Assembly: GCA_036338435.1 (NCBI GenBank)
Contig: JAYZCG010000024.1
Coordinates: 1-64,000 of the forward strand
DNA length: 64,000 nt
Direction: 5' to 3'
Origin: JAPYTY01 sp036338435
Lineage (GTDB): Bacteria; Acidobacteriota; UBA6911; RPQK01; JADFOI01
Position numbers and translations under genes: made by a program. Below the pieces are notes generated by a model. The model ran no database searches. It had not been told where the DNA came from and saw only the letters and a program-made list of their open reading frames with translations. This document shows, in pieces, positions 53,604-62,310 of the stretch; the stretch's first letter is position 1; each line of letters begins with the position of its first letter.

Positions 53604-54848
53604 AACGATAGTCAAAGCCGCCATCAGCTTGATAGTTTCGGCAATACTGAGAATTGAGTCAAGCGCCGTTCCAGTTAAAGCAGCTCCGATGGCACTAGTC
53701 AAAGTAAAAATAGCAAATTCAGTTGAAAAGACACGCCCCCTCATTCGATTGGGGACATGCTGCATCAGCAATTGTGTGTAAAAAACCCAGATGATTCCAC
53801 CTCCGGCGCCACGCAATAAGGTTCCGAGTAAAACGACTGGAAAACTAGTTAAAAATGCCGTTACAATCAGACCCAATGATGCCAATCCATAGCCCAAGAT
53901 AATCATCAGGCGTAGGGCCCGATCACGATCGCCAGTAAAGCAACGGGCAAGTATGGGGCCGATTCCAGTTCCCACGCCAGCCACTGCAAACATAAGGCCC
54001 AAGCTGACCCCTCCAGCTTCTCCGATTGCAAAGATACTCTCAGCGATAATTACTTGAACGACTTGAAATCCGGAAACAAAGAGGGCCGATGCAGCTTTGT
54101 GCAGTGCGATTATCGATATATCAACATGTTGGCGAAGGTATCGCAACCCATCTAGGAACTGCTGCAAACCCCGATGAATACTCGTTCCGTCAATATCCAT
54201 ATGTATCACGCTCTTGGAGCTTACCCGGGCAATAAAAAAGGCAGATAAAACAAAGGTTAGGGCGTCGATGACAAAGGCCGGATAGATACCCCAAATACCC
54301 GCCGCCACTCCCCCTAGGGCGGCTCCTAAAGCTAGCATGACTGACCAGGTCATAGAACTTAAGGCGTTGGCTGCACCGAGTTCCTGCTCTGAAACAATGT
54401 CAGGTAATAGAGCATTGCGGGCAGGAAAGAAAAACCCGCTGACCCCCAACTGGAGGGCTGTTAAGACATATAAAAGCCAGATGTGGTGGGGTTCAGTGAC
54501 AAAGAGAAAACAGAGAACGATGAACGCCCTAATGATATCCGTTGTTATCAGGATATTTCTTCTGTTGTAGCGGTCTGCCACCACTCCGGCGAGAGGGCTA
54601 ATCGCAAAAGGGGCCAACATTCTCACTACGAAAAGGGTTCCAATAGCAAATCCAGTTCCAGAAAGTTGGGCAATTAAAGCCGCCGAGGCGACGAGATTAA
54701 ACCAGTCGCCTAGCAGACTTATTATTTCTCCGGTCCACAAATTCCGGAAGTTAACATTGCTACGAACTAGGACCCAGTAGCTTGCAGATTTCGGTGTGCG
54801 ATCTACGGTTGAACCCAAACTTAAGCCTTCCATTCTTAGGCCTTGCAT
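53565..54848 (-). CDS. MFS transporter (DHA3-like exporter)
   Basis: This 427-residue protein has 12 predicted membrane helices. The loop motif GVVADRYNRRNIL (about 90-103) is the MFS signature between helices 2 and 3, and NFRNLWTGEIISLLGDW at the N-terminus matches the DHA3 / macrolide-efflux subgroup. It probably exports a hydrophobic compound by proton antiport. Start ATG 54848; a second ATG at 54833 is possible. The gene ends in the inverted repeat at 53549-53603. Confidence 0.88.
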   Translation of the reverse strand: MQGLRMEGLSLGSTVDRTPKSASYWVLVRSNVNFRNLWTGEIISLLGDWFNLVASAALIAQLSGTGFAIGTLFVVRMLAPFAISPLAGVVADRYNRRNILITTDIIRAFIVLCFLFVTEPHHIWLLYVLTALQLGVSGFFFPARNALLPDIVSEQELGAANALSSMTWSVMLALGAALGGVAAGIWGIYPAFVIDALTFVLSAFFIARVSSKSVIHMDIDGTSIHRGLQQFLDGLRYLRQHVDISIIALHKAASALFVSGFQVVQVIIAESIFAIGEAGGVSLGLMFAVAGVGTGIGPILARCFTGDRDRALRLMIILGYGLASLGLIVTAFLTSFPVVLLGTLLRGAGGGIIWVFYTQLLMQHVPNRMRGRVFSTEFAIFTLTSAIGAALTGTALDSILSIAETIKLMAALTIVPGILWAIWMTKK

Positions 54849-55328
54849 TGAGAAACTAACTCAAGGCCACCCAGAGAGTCTAGGCTAGGATGGTGATAAC
54901 CTAGCAACGACGAGGTTGGGCCATCTTACCTGAAAAGTTAAGACTGTCTATATACTTTTAAAAGTGACGGGTGAAAAATCTATTCCATCTATGTTCCCCC
55001 TCCACATCAAAATCCACAGGAAATGTGGAAATAGTGTGCACACCAGAAAGAAAATGGGATACTAAAGGGGATTCACCGGTTTGCACCTAGGAAGTGCAGT
55101 TCGCTCCCAGCGGCCTTCCGTTTTTACCAGAAGCGTGCTGGGCTTTTGCTGAAATCATGAAGCACAAACACCGAAAATCATTCTCCCATCTATGGCGGTT
55201 GTTTTCGGTAACTCTCCCCTAGATAAGAACGTCGTGCAAACACAAATCTGCTAGACTACTTGTCGAGTGGCTAGGATTAGATTCCGGCAGATTTATCGCG
55301 TTACTATGGGCCCTAACTTGTCAAAACT
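54849..55328. other. Divergent intergenic region (MFS / CRTAC1)
   Basis: 480 bases between divergent starts. I see a 12-base perfect palindrome ACTTTTAAAAGT (54954-54965), a TCCACAT/ATGTGGA inverted repeat nearby, and GTGTGCACAC. These could be operator sites. No convincing gene or -10/-35 pair was assigned. Confidence 0.4.
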
Positions 55329-56987
55329 ATGATTCAACTGCGTGCAGAATCTTACATCATCAGTTTTGTTTTTCTTGTTTGTTGGGTATCCTTTTCGAAC
55401 TCTCAAGGGCAGATTAGCTTTGTTGATGTGAGTCGCCAGGCTGGAATTGACTGGAACCATGAAAATGGTGCCACTTCAACGAAATATCTAATTGAAACCA
55501 TGGGAGGGGGAGGCGCCTTTGTTGATTATGACAACGACGGGTGGCTCGATATCTACCTAATTGACAGCGGCACTCATCGACATTCTCTCACTGACATCCC
55601 AGCGCGACACGCCTTATATCAAAACAACCGCAACGGAACCTTTATCGATGTCACGGCGAAGGCCAAAGTTGGAGGAAAAGGCTATGGGATGGGGGTGGCC
55701 GTGGGTGACTTTGACAACGACGGGTGGGCCGATCTTTATGTAACCCGCTTTGGGGAAAATACTCTCTATCACAATCTAAAAAATGGAACATTCAAGGATG
55801 TCACGTCACAGGCTGGTGTAGGGATTAATGCCTGGTCAACCAGCGCAGCTTTTTTCGATATGGACAATGACGGAGATCTTGATCTTTTTGTCTGCGTCTA
55901 TCTCGATTGGGACTACGACAAAGAAATGTACTGTGGGCAACCCCAAGAAGGATATCGAAGCTATTGTCATCCGCTTCGTTACAATCCCGCTTCCAGTGTG
56001 CTATTTCAAAACAACGGGGACGGAACTTTCACCGACATATCCAAGCGAGCTGGAGTGGACAATCTGGGAAAAGCTCTGGGAGTGGCAACCGGGGACATTA
56101 ATAACGATGGCTTCCCCGATATTTATGTTGCTAATGATGCAGTGGCTAATTTTCTATTCAAAAACAATAAAGATGGAACCTTTCAGGAAATCGGGGTTCA
56201 GGCTGGGGTTGCTTTTGGAATTTATGGCAAAGCAGAGTCAGGAATGGGCGTGGACTTTGGTGACTACAATGAAGATGGTCGTATTGATCTAATCGTCACA
56301 AACATTGATCAGGAAATGAATAATCTCTTTTCTAATCAGGGTGACAACTGGTTTACCGATCTTACCTTAAACGCTGGCCTAGGCCAGGTGGCAACCTTTT
56401 ACAGCGGATTTGGGGTACGATTTCTGGACTATGACAATGATGGAGATTTAGACCTAGTGATCCTGAATGGACACGTTGTAGACAACATCAACCTTTATCG
56501 TTACGGGGTCTCATATGCCGAGCCGCCTCTTCTGCTAGAAAATATCGGCAAAGGACAATTCTCTAATGTAAGCGAGCAGGCAGGCCCACCCTGGCAAAAG
56601 CCAATGGTCGGTCGAGCGCTAGCCGCAGGAGACTACGACAACGACGGGGATTCGGATCTGTTATTCGTCAACAATGGCCAGCCAGCCGTTTTACTTAGAA
56701 ACGAGGGGGGTAATGCCAACTCCTGGCTAGGACTACGATTGGTAGGAGAAAAAAGTAATCGCGATGCTGTGGGAGCTATTGTGACAATAACGACTAATCA
56801 AAGGGAAATTGTTCGGGAACGGAATGGGGGCACAAGCTATCAAGCGTCGCAAGATCCGCGCATCATCTTTGGTCTGGGGGAGAGCGAAAAGCTTATCGCG
56901 ACCCAGGTTCGCTGGCCCAGCGGCGCCGTCCAGAACTTACCTGCCCTTCAACTTAATCTCTACCATACTGTCCGCGAAGGCCAGTGA
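55329..56987 (+). CDS. CRTAC1 family exported protein (FG-GAP repeats, ASPIC/UnbV domain)
   Basis: This 552-residue protein has a signal peptide ending near SNSQG and seven FG-GAP type calcium-binding blades (DYDNDGWLDIYL, DFDNDGWADLYV, DMDNDGDLDLFV, DINNDGFPDIYV, DYNEDGRIDLIV, DYDNDGDLDLVI, DYDNDGDSDLLF), forming an integrin-like propeller. The C-terminal ASPIC/UnbV domain has NGGTSYQASQDPRIIFGLG and VRWPSGAVQ. Its molecular role is unknown; such proteins are abundant in Acidobacteria and Bacteroidetes. It ends three bases before the TPR gene on the other strand. Confidence 0.92.
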   Translation: MIQLRAESYIISFVFLVCWVSFSNSQGQISFVDVSRQAGIDWNHENGATSTKYLIETMGGGGAFVDYDNDGWLDIYLIDSGTHRHSLTDIPARHALYQNNRNGTFIDVTAKAKVGGKGYGMGVAVGDFDNDGWADLYVTRFGENTLYHNLKNGTFKDVTSQAGVGINAWSTSAAFFDMDNDGDLDLFVCVYLDWDYDKEMYCGQPQEGYRSYCHPLRYNPASSVLFQNNGDGTFTDISKRAGVDNLGKALGVATGDINNDGFPDIYVANDAVANFLFKNNKDGTFQEIGVQAGVAFGIYGKAESGMGVDFGDYNEDGRIDLIVTNIDQEMNNLFSNQGDNWFTDLTLNAGLGQVATFYSGFGVRFLDYDNDGDLDLVILNGHVVDNINLYRYGVSYAEPPLLLENIGKGQFSNVSEQAGPPWQKPMVGRALAAGDYDNDGDSDLLFVNNGQPAVLLRNEGGNANSWLGLRLVGEKSNRDAVGAIVTITTNQREIVRERNGGTSYQASQDPRIIFGLGESEKLIATQVRWPSGAVQNLPALQLNLYHTVREGQ

Positions 56988-56990
56988 GTC

Positions 56991-58406
56991 TTATTGATTT
57001 CTGAGAATAGCCTCATAGTTTCTTCGAAAATCTGGGCGATCCGGTTCTAGCCTAACAGCCGCTTCATATTCCTCGATGGCCTTCTTGGGCTGACCTATCT
57101 CTACATAAATGTTTCCTAGCAAATTGCGTAGGACGCCACTACCAGGGTACCGATTCTTCGCCTTGGCAGTATAAAGCTGCGCCTGACGGAAATCTCTTCG
57201 TTGATACCAATACTGGCCCAGCAGATAATTGCCCTCGACTGATTCGGGGTTCAATTTCTCCATTTTAGAAAGATGCAGGTAGGCAAACCTAGAATATCCC
57301 GAGGAAAGATAAATCTTGGCTAGATAACTGTGGGCCAACCAATTGTCTGGAGCTTTCTCAACAACTTCCTGAAATAACTCCTGCGCCTTGTCGATTTCGT
57401 TTTCTTGAAGTTTTTCTTCCCCTCGTGCAATTGCCGATTGAATGTCTTCATTAAAGGCCTCGGCTGCCTGTTGAGAGGCCCGCAAAGACTGAAACTTGTC
57501 AAGATACGCCTGAGCCAAAGCCTGATCCCCCAAACGACGGTAGGAATCTCCCAATAAGCGATACGCTTCCAAAAACGAATCGTCTGCCTTCTCTATTCTC
57601 ACAAGGTATTCAACAGCCTCCTCGGGCTGATTTAATCCCAGGCAAACCTCAGCTAATTGCCATAGAAATTCGATATTTACAGGTTCCAATTTTACGGCTT
57701 CCACTATTGCCTGTTTGGCCTCCTCTAATTTGTTCTGGAGCCGCAAAATAACCCCCACACCAAAAAGAGGAGCCCCCATACCCGGCATGCCTTCTATAGC
57801 TTTCCGGAAATGGACAAGGGCTTCTTCCAAATTTGAACCATCCATATAAATCTGTCCGCGGCGAAAATCAATTCGAGGATCTTCCGGAATTTTGGGGGCT
57901 ACCCAATCTAATAGCTTCAAGGATTGCTCAAAGTCCTCTGCCTTATAATAAAGCTCAGAAAGAAGCCACAGTTGTTCAGTGTCCAACTGATGGAGTTTGT
58001 CTTCCTGATCAAAGAGACTCAATACCTCTTTAGCCGGAGCCCACTGTCCAACACTGGAAAGAATGTCGGCAAAACCCAAAGCATATTCCGCATTGTCTGG
58101 ATCGAGCCCAACAGACTGGTCCAGTTCGACCACAGCCTCTTTGAAGTTTCCTGTTGCCGCTAGGGCGATACCGCTGTAAAAATAGGCCCCAGCATCTGCT
58201 TCATTAGCTTGCTTGCAACGATCAAAAGCAAGTAAGGCGTCAGTAAAACGTTGTTCCTTGAGGTGCTCCTTGCCCGACTGAACACAATCCTCAGCTTGGA
58301 CATTCGAAAACCCAGCAAGCACCCAAAAGCCCAGAATAAGGAGCCGCAGGCCAGTACGGAGCATGCCGAGATCGTTTGTCTGGCCCATATTGCTCAAGAA
58401 CTTCAT
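56991..58406 (-). CDS. Exported TPR-repeat protein
   Basis: This 471-residue protein has a signal peptide (about residues 15-38, ending NVQAED) and at least ten tetratricopeptide repeats, for example AYFYSGIALAATGNFKEAVVELDQSVGLDPDN and LRNLLGNIYVEIGQPKKAIEEYEAAVRLEPD. It should be a periplasmic scaffold. The start has GAGG six bases before the ATG. It converges on CRTAC1, and the two families are often encoded together, so a joint role is likely. Confidence 0.9.
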   Translation of the reverse strand: MKFLSNMGQTNDLGMLRTGLRLLILGFWVLAGFSNVQAEDCVQSGKEHLKEQRFTDALLAFDRCKQANEADAGAYFYSGIALAATGNFKEAVVELDQSVGLDPDNAEYALGFADILSSVGQWAPAKEVLSLFDQEDKLHQLDTEQLWLLSELYYKAEDFEQSLKLLDWVAPKIPEDPRIDFRRGQIYMDGSNLEEALVHFRKAIEGMPGMGAPLFGVGVILRLQNKLEEAKQAIVEAVKLEPVNIEFLWQLAEVCLGLNQPEEAVEYLVRIEKADDSFLEAYRLLGDSYRRLGDQALAQAYLDKFQSLRASQQAAEAFNEDIQSAIARGEEKLQENEIDKAQELFQEVVEKAPDNWLAHSYLAKIYLSSGYSRFAYLHLSKMEKLNPESVEGNYLLGQYWYQRRDFRQAQLYTAKAKNRYPGSGVLRNLLGNIYVEIGQPKKAIEEYEAAVRLEPDRPDFRRNYEAILRNQ

Positions 58407-58439
58407 GGTGTCCTCAGATTTTCTTGCACAGAATGACTT

Positions 58440-59552
58440 TCAAGGCTCATCAGGTGCGCCTTGTTTCTTGCGGCGGCTTCGTTTCCAACGGGGCCCAAGA
58501 TCACCAAACCCAGCTCCCCAAATTCTTTCAGTTGAATTTACAACAACGAAAGCCTGTTCATCTGCCGAGTAGACAACTGCCTTCATTTGAGAGATTTCGG
58601 AAGGTTCTACGGCACAAAAAAGAGCGTGTCGGGTGTGGCCTGTATACATCCCGCGCCCCTCGAATCCCGTCACTCCACGTTTAAGAACTGAAAGTAATTG
58701 CTCGCTAACTGCCTGTGGTTTGCTCGTTATGATAATCGCCAGCTGTTCATGGCGATGTACTACTTCCTTAGCGGCTTTCGTGAATTTAAAAATTAGATCG
58801 CTTGGATACTCTAGCAACTCACTATCAGAGAATACTTCACCTGGAGAGGCTCGCAACCCAACGGTCAAAACGGCCAACAAACATACTGCTACATAAAAAC
58901 TCCCTACGCAAAGGACAACTATTGTTCCAGGCACAAAACCGATGGAGGCGTATGGCAAAAGTGATCTCCACGAACTCTCCGCGCCAGGATAAATCATCAA
59001 TTTAACGATCCAAGACCCTACTAGAATTGTGAAGATCCAAATGTAGTTTCGTCTAAGCCTCCGTCCGATAGCTTCCAAAAAACTGATGGGGAACTCGGGG
59101 TTGCGCAAGCTTGCGACCAACTTCATAGCCCAATCGGCATGTGCTTCAGCAGAAGCGCCTAAGGTTCTTGCAAATAACTGAGTCTCAATAAGACGCAATC
59201 GTAAAGCTGACAGCTCGTAGTAGCGAGAGCGCCTAGATTCAATCACTAAAAATAACCACACCAAAAGCAGACTCATTAGAATGACGACGTGGTGATGACT
59301 CACTGAACTGAAAGCGAAGGTAAGCACCGCTGCCGTCGTCACGACAGCCCAGTTTGTAGTACTGTCGAGCCGAGTTCGCCATGTGTTAGACCTTGCTACT
59401 TCTCCACGGTAGAGATGAGCCATCTGGGTGACAAAACCGCTCGCGGAAAACAGTTCCTGCTGTTGCCCAGGAGTATTCAGATCTATTGTGGGTGTATTGC
59501 GGGACGGACTCTCCACATTGTCAGTAACCATGTTGCAAATTGATGTCCTCAC
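58440..59552 (-). CDS. DUF2270 membrane protein fused to a DUF2179-like domain
   Basis: This 370-residue protein reads as two parts. Residues about 40-230 match DUF2270: AHLYRGEVARSNTWRTRLDSTTNWAVVTTAA, then membrane helices with IESRRSRYYELSALRLRLIETQ. Residues about 265-350 match DUF2179, the cytoplasmic regulatory domain of YitT-type proteins: AIIITSKPQAVSEQLLSVLKRGVTGFEGRGMYTG and DEQAFVVVNSTERIWGAGF. About four membrane segments are predicted. The first GTG at 59552 or an ATG at 59531 could start it. Function unknown. Confidence 0.75.
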   Translation of the reverse strand: MRTSICNMVTDNVESPSRNTPTIDLNTPGQQQELFSASGFVTQMAHLYRGEVARSNTWRTRLDSTTNWAVVTTAAVLTFAFSSVSHHHVVILMSLLLVWLFLVIESRRSRYYELSALRLRLIETQLFARTLGASAEAHADWAMKLVASLRNPEFPISFLEAIGRRLRRNYIWIFTILVGSWIVKLMIYPGAESSWRSLLPYASIGFVPGTIVVLCVGSFYVAVCLLAVLTVGLRASPGEVFSDSELLEYPSDLIFKFTKAAKEVVHRHEQLAIIITSKPQAVSEQLLSVLKRGVTGFEGRGMYTGHTRHALFCAVEPSEISQMKAVVYSADEQAFVVVNSTERIWGAGFGDLGPRWKRSRRKKQGAPDEP

Positions 59553-59829
59553 ATCAGCAATAAGTTGCTACTGCCTGCCATTGTAACGTTGTAAATCTTA
59601 TAATTCATCCCCACTAGAATTAAATGGCCAAAAACTGCCATTCGTAATACTGGCCCCCATGCATGTCCATCTATCGCCACTTCGGTCGTAAATTATGAAC
59701 TAATTGTTTGTTAAAGGTTTCAAAATGCAGCCTTTTTACTTGCATTCTACTGTGTGCCAGTGCGGTCTGGGTCCTACTTTAAAATCCATTTGGGTGAAAG
59801 TCTGTACCAAAAATGGTGAGTTGCGACAG

Positions 59830-60399
59830 CTAGTGCATATAGAAAAAACAAGCGGGAATAACATCTCCCAGTACCACCGCCACAATTAATCCATCCGAAC
59901 TTGTGGCTTGGATCTCTTGTCCTTCGGGCTTCTGCACTTCTAACTCAATAATTTTTAAGTGAAATTCATGGTTGGGAAGGGCTTCTTGTGACATAGCGAA
60001 CTGAATTCTCACCAACTCGCCCGGTGGGATCTGTTTAGTTGATGACAGGTCAACTCGCAGAACATCCTTCTCTTCTAGCACTTTTAACACTGTTCGGATC
60101 TCAAGCTCAAAGGGTTGCGTCTTCGGCACCTGAGTAGCCGAAGAAAAACTAATCAGTTGGTTGGGAAAAGAAATTGTAAACGAAACTTTACCGACAGGAG
60201 TTTTTGAAGCAAGCGTGACCGGGATCGATGCGTGTTCTCCTGGCACTGCAATATCGATCCCCAAAGATATTAACGCTGTACTATCTGATTGGGCTCGGGC
60301 GACACTTAAAGTAGACCCGTACGCCAGAAAAATCCACGCAGCCACTCTCGCTGCTTTATACCTCAAGCGCTCCCCAAGCCTTTTCAAACAGATGGGCAA
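59830..60399 (-). CDS. Secreted cohesin-like beta-sandwich protein ending in CFFYMH (copy 3)
   Basis: This 189-residue protein has a signal peptide (about residues 20-36, ending VARAQ), then a beta-sandwich with a clear cohesin-like layout (LISLGIDIAVPGEHASIPVTL, VGKVSFTISFPNQLISFSSA, VLRVDLSSTKQIPPGELVRIQFAM). After VVLGDVIPA it ends in CFFYMH. The start is a TTG at 60399, 18 bases after the amidohydrolase stop at 60418 on the same strand, so it is the distal gene of an amidohydrolase operon. Confidence 0.75.
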   Translation of the reverse strand: MPICLKRLGERLRYKAARVAAWIFLAYGSTLSVARAQSDSTALISLGIDIAVPGEHASIPVTLASKTPVGKVSFTISFPNQLISFSSATQVPKTQPFELEIRTVLKVLEEKDVLRVDLSSTKQIPPGELVRIQFAMSQEALPNHEFHLKIIELEVQKPEGQEIQATSSDGLIVAVVLGDVIPACFFYMH

Positions 60400-60417
60400 A
60401 AATTACCATCGCGGCCT

Positions 60418-62250
60418 TTAGTTCAGTGAGCCGTATGCAACCTGGCCCCCGACAAGCGTGGTTACTACTTTAATTTCAGACAAATCTTCATCGGGGATGC
60501 TGCGGTCCAAGGGGTTTCTATCCAATACAATCAAGTCAGCCAGCTTGCCCGGTTCCAACGACCCCAGGTCCTTCTCCCGCAGAACATATTCAGCGCCCCA
60601 GCGAGTCATCATTAATAGTACCGTGGCTCGATCTAGTTTCTCTCCCGGTCCATAGACCGTCCCGTTGGACGCTAGGCGAGTCACCAAAATCTCCAGGCCC
60701 CACATGGGGTTACGCTTAGGATCTGACCAGCGATCTGCTCCGTAAGTGATCTTCACCCCTCCATCGATGAGACTTCGGGTTGGCATGGTCCAACGCTGTG
60801 CCACTTCTTCTCCCCACACTTGGGCAATGGTGGGAGTAATGTCGTGAAGCAGAAAGGGTTGAAGGCTCCACATGGCACCCAGTTCGGCAGCCTGCTTGAT
60901 ATTATCCTGGCTAATCATTAAGCCGTGATCGATGGCAAAGCGCTTGTCCACGATCGAGCTTTCCCGGTTGGCCTTTTCATAGGACTCTAGACTCAGCAAA
61001 ACCGCCTTATCCCCCAAATTATGCACGCCCGCTATGCGGTAACCATAACGATTTACAATTGCAGGCGCTTCGGCGCTTGGATCCATGGGTTCATCCCAAT
61101 TGCAAAGCCCTTCAAGGCCATAGGCGTCCCCTTCGACCAGTCTGCTCTTTATTAATGTCGTGCAGTTGCCTCCACCCCTCCCATGGGGCGCTCCCGGCGG
61201 ATCCCCATCAGGATTACCAATTGAGATACCTATCATCCACATTCGGTCGGTCCCATGTCCCTGGATGCCCCCGAAACGCCTCAGATACCTCTCCAAAAAT
61301 GGATTCAATCGCCCGACCTCATGTGAGTAGGCGAGCCGCAACGGAAGTAGCCCTTGCCGATCCATGTAAGCATATGTCGTAATATAACTTCCGCCTAAAC
61401 GCGAGGATACCGTTGTAACTCCTAAGGCTACCCACTCATCCATTTCCCTTTTGTAAAATGGCGCAATCACTGCTGGCGGCACCAGAGGAACAAGTTCTTC
61501 GTTAACAGTCTCGCCAATAGCCCCCGATAGGCGACCAGTCAGGACTCCATCCTCATTTCTCTCATACCCAGAAACCTCTTCTCCATAGGTTTCAACAATA
61601 ACGTCTAACAATTTTGTGTTAGCAATTCCCGAGGAGCCGACTAAGCCTATGATGACAAAAAGAGGGTTGTCGGGCACGGCGGTATCCAGATCAAATCGCG
61701 TAAATTCCAACAATGATCTTGGGCGACTCATGTCGGCATTAACGTCAGTGGTATATTGCGTGTAGATCCGCTCACCTGGCGATGCTGCTTCTGCTGCTCT
61801 TTTCAAATCCGCTAGTGCTTGCTCTTTGTTCCTCCACCTCACCGTCACATATCGGACGCCTTGGCCCCGAAGACCCCGCAGCAGAATCCTCTGATACTCA
61901 CGAGGATGTCTGTAGATAGCATACTCATACAGATGAGAGTGCGTGTCGATAATTCCCGGCATGAGAGTTCGGCCCTCAAGGTTTACCCTCTGGGTATTGG
62001 GGCCCGCCATCTTCAGGATGCGGTCATTGTCTCCAACGGCTAAAATCCTGCCATCACGAACAGATAGCGCCTCGGTGGTGGCAAAAGGGGGTCTATCTTG
62101 ATCCATGGTTAAAACCTGACCGTTGTAGAAAACAATGTCAGCATAGTGGAGTATCTCTGGAGCAAGATCCTGAGCTTGAGCAATGCATATAATAGACCCT
62201 AACACTAGGACAATAACGCATTGCATAGCTGCAGATTGTGATCTCTTCAT
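60418..62250 (-). CDS. Exported amidohydrolase, paralogue 6
   Basis: This 610-residue protein starts at the ATG at 62250, which has GAAGGAGAGA upstream; an in-frame start at 62274 lies in that ribosome site. Signal peptide near IAQAQD. Metal ligands: HSH in IDTHSHLYEY, AGVHNLGDKA, IDHGLMIS, and Asp in YGADRWSD. It pairs with the tandem copy at 62311 (close similarity over the whole length, including RPPFATTEALSVRDGRILAVG-like starts and GSLEPGKLADLIVL). Belongs to a clearly different subgroup from the 5977 set, with Cys in GNCTTL and EGLCNWD. Upstream of the tagged beta-sandwich gene. Confidence 0.9.
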   Translation of the reverse strand: MKRSQSAAMQCVIVLVLGSIICIAQAQDLAPEILHYADIVFYNGQVLTMDQDRPPFATTEALSVRDGRILAVGDNDRILKMAGPNTQRVNLEGRTLMPGIIDTHSHLYEYAIYRHPREYQRILLRGLRGQGVRYVTVRWRNKEQALADLKRAAEAASPGERIYTQYTTDVNADMSRPRSLLEFTRFDLDTAVPDNPLFVIIGLVGSSGIANTKLLDVIVETYGEEVSGYERNEDGVLTGRLSGAIGETVNEELVPLVPPAVIAPFYKREMDEWVALGVTTVSSRLGGSYITTYAYMDRQGLLPLRLAYSHEVGRLNPFLERYLRRFGGIQGHGTDRMWMIGISIGNPDGDPPGAPHGRGGGNCTTLIKSRLVEGDAYGLEGLCNWDEPMDPSAEAPAIVNRYGYRIAGVHNLGDKAVLLSLESYEKANRESSIVDKRFAIDHGLMISQDNIKQAAELGAMWSLQPFLLHDITPTIAQVWGEEVAQRWTMPTRSLIDGGVKITYGADRWSDPKRNPMWGLEILVTRLASNGTVYGPGEKLDRATVLLMMTRWGAEYVLREKDLGSLEPGKLADLIVLDRNPLDRSIPDEDLSEIKVVTTLVGGQVAYGSLN

Positions 62251-62310
62251 ATGTTCTCTCCTTCTCGAAATCAAAGACAGGAGGCCTCCGAAGGAAAACT
62301 GTTGCTGTCT

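Noticed and set aside
54337..54677. Plus-strand frames inside the MFS gene
   Set aside because: They are antisense shadows of a clear 12-helix transporter with no ribosome site.
59704..59889. A 61-codon plus-strand frame near the third tagged gene
   Set aside because: It starts in noncoding sequence without a ribosome site and runs antisense into the tag region; its composition does not look protein-like.
11720..60399. The shared tag as a mobile-element or attachment-site repeat
   Set aside because: The conserved stretch stops at or within two bases of the stop codon, is always at the same place in a gene and in the same frame, and has only synonymous differences; no inverted ends or target duplications were seen.
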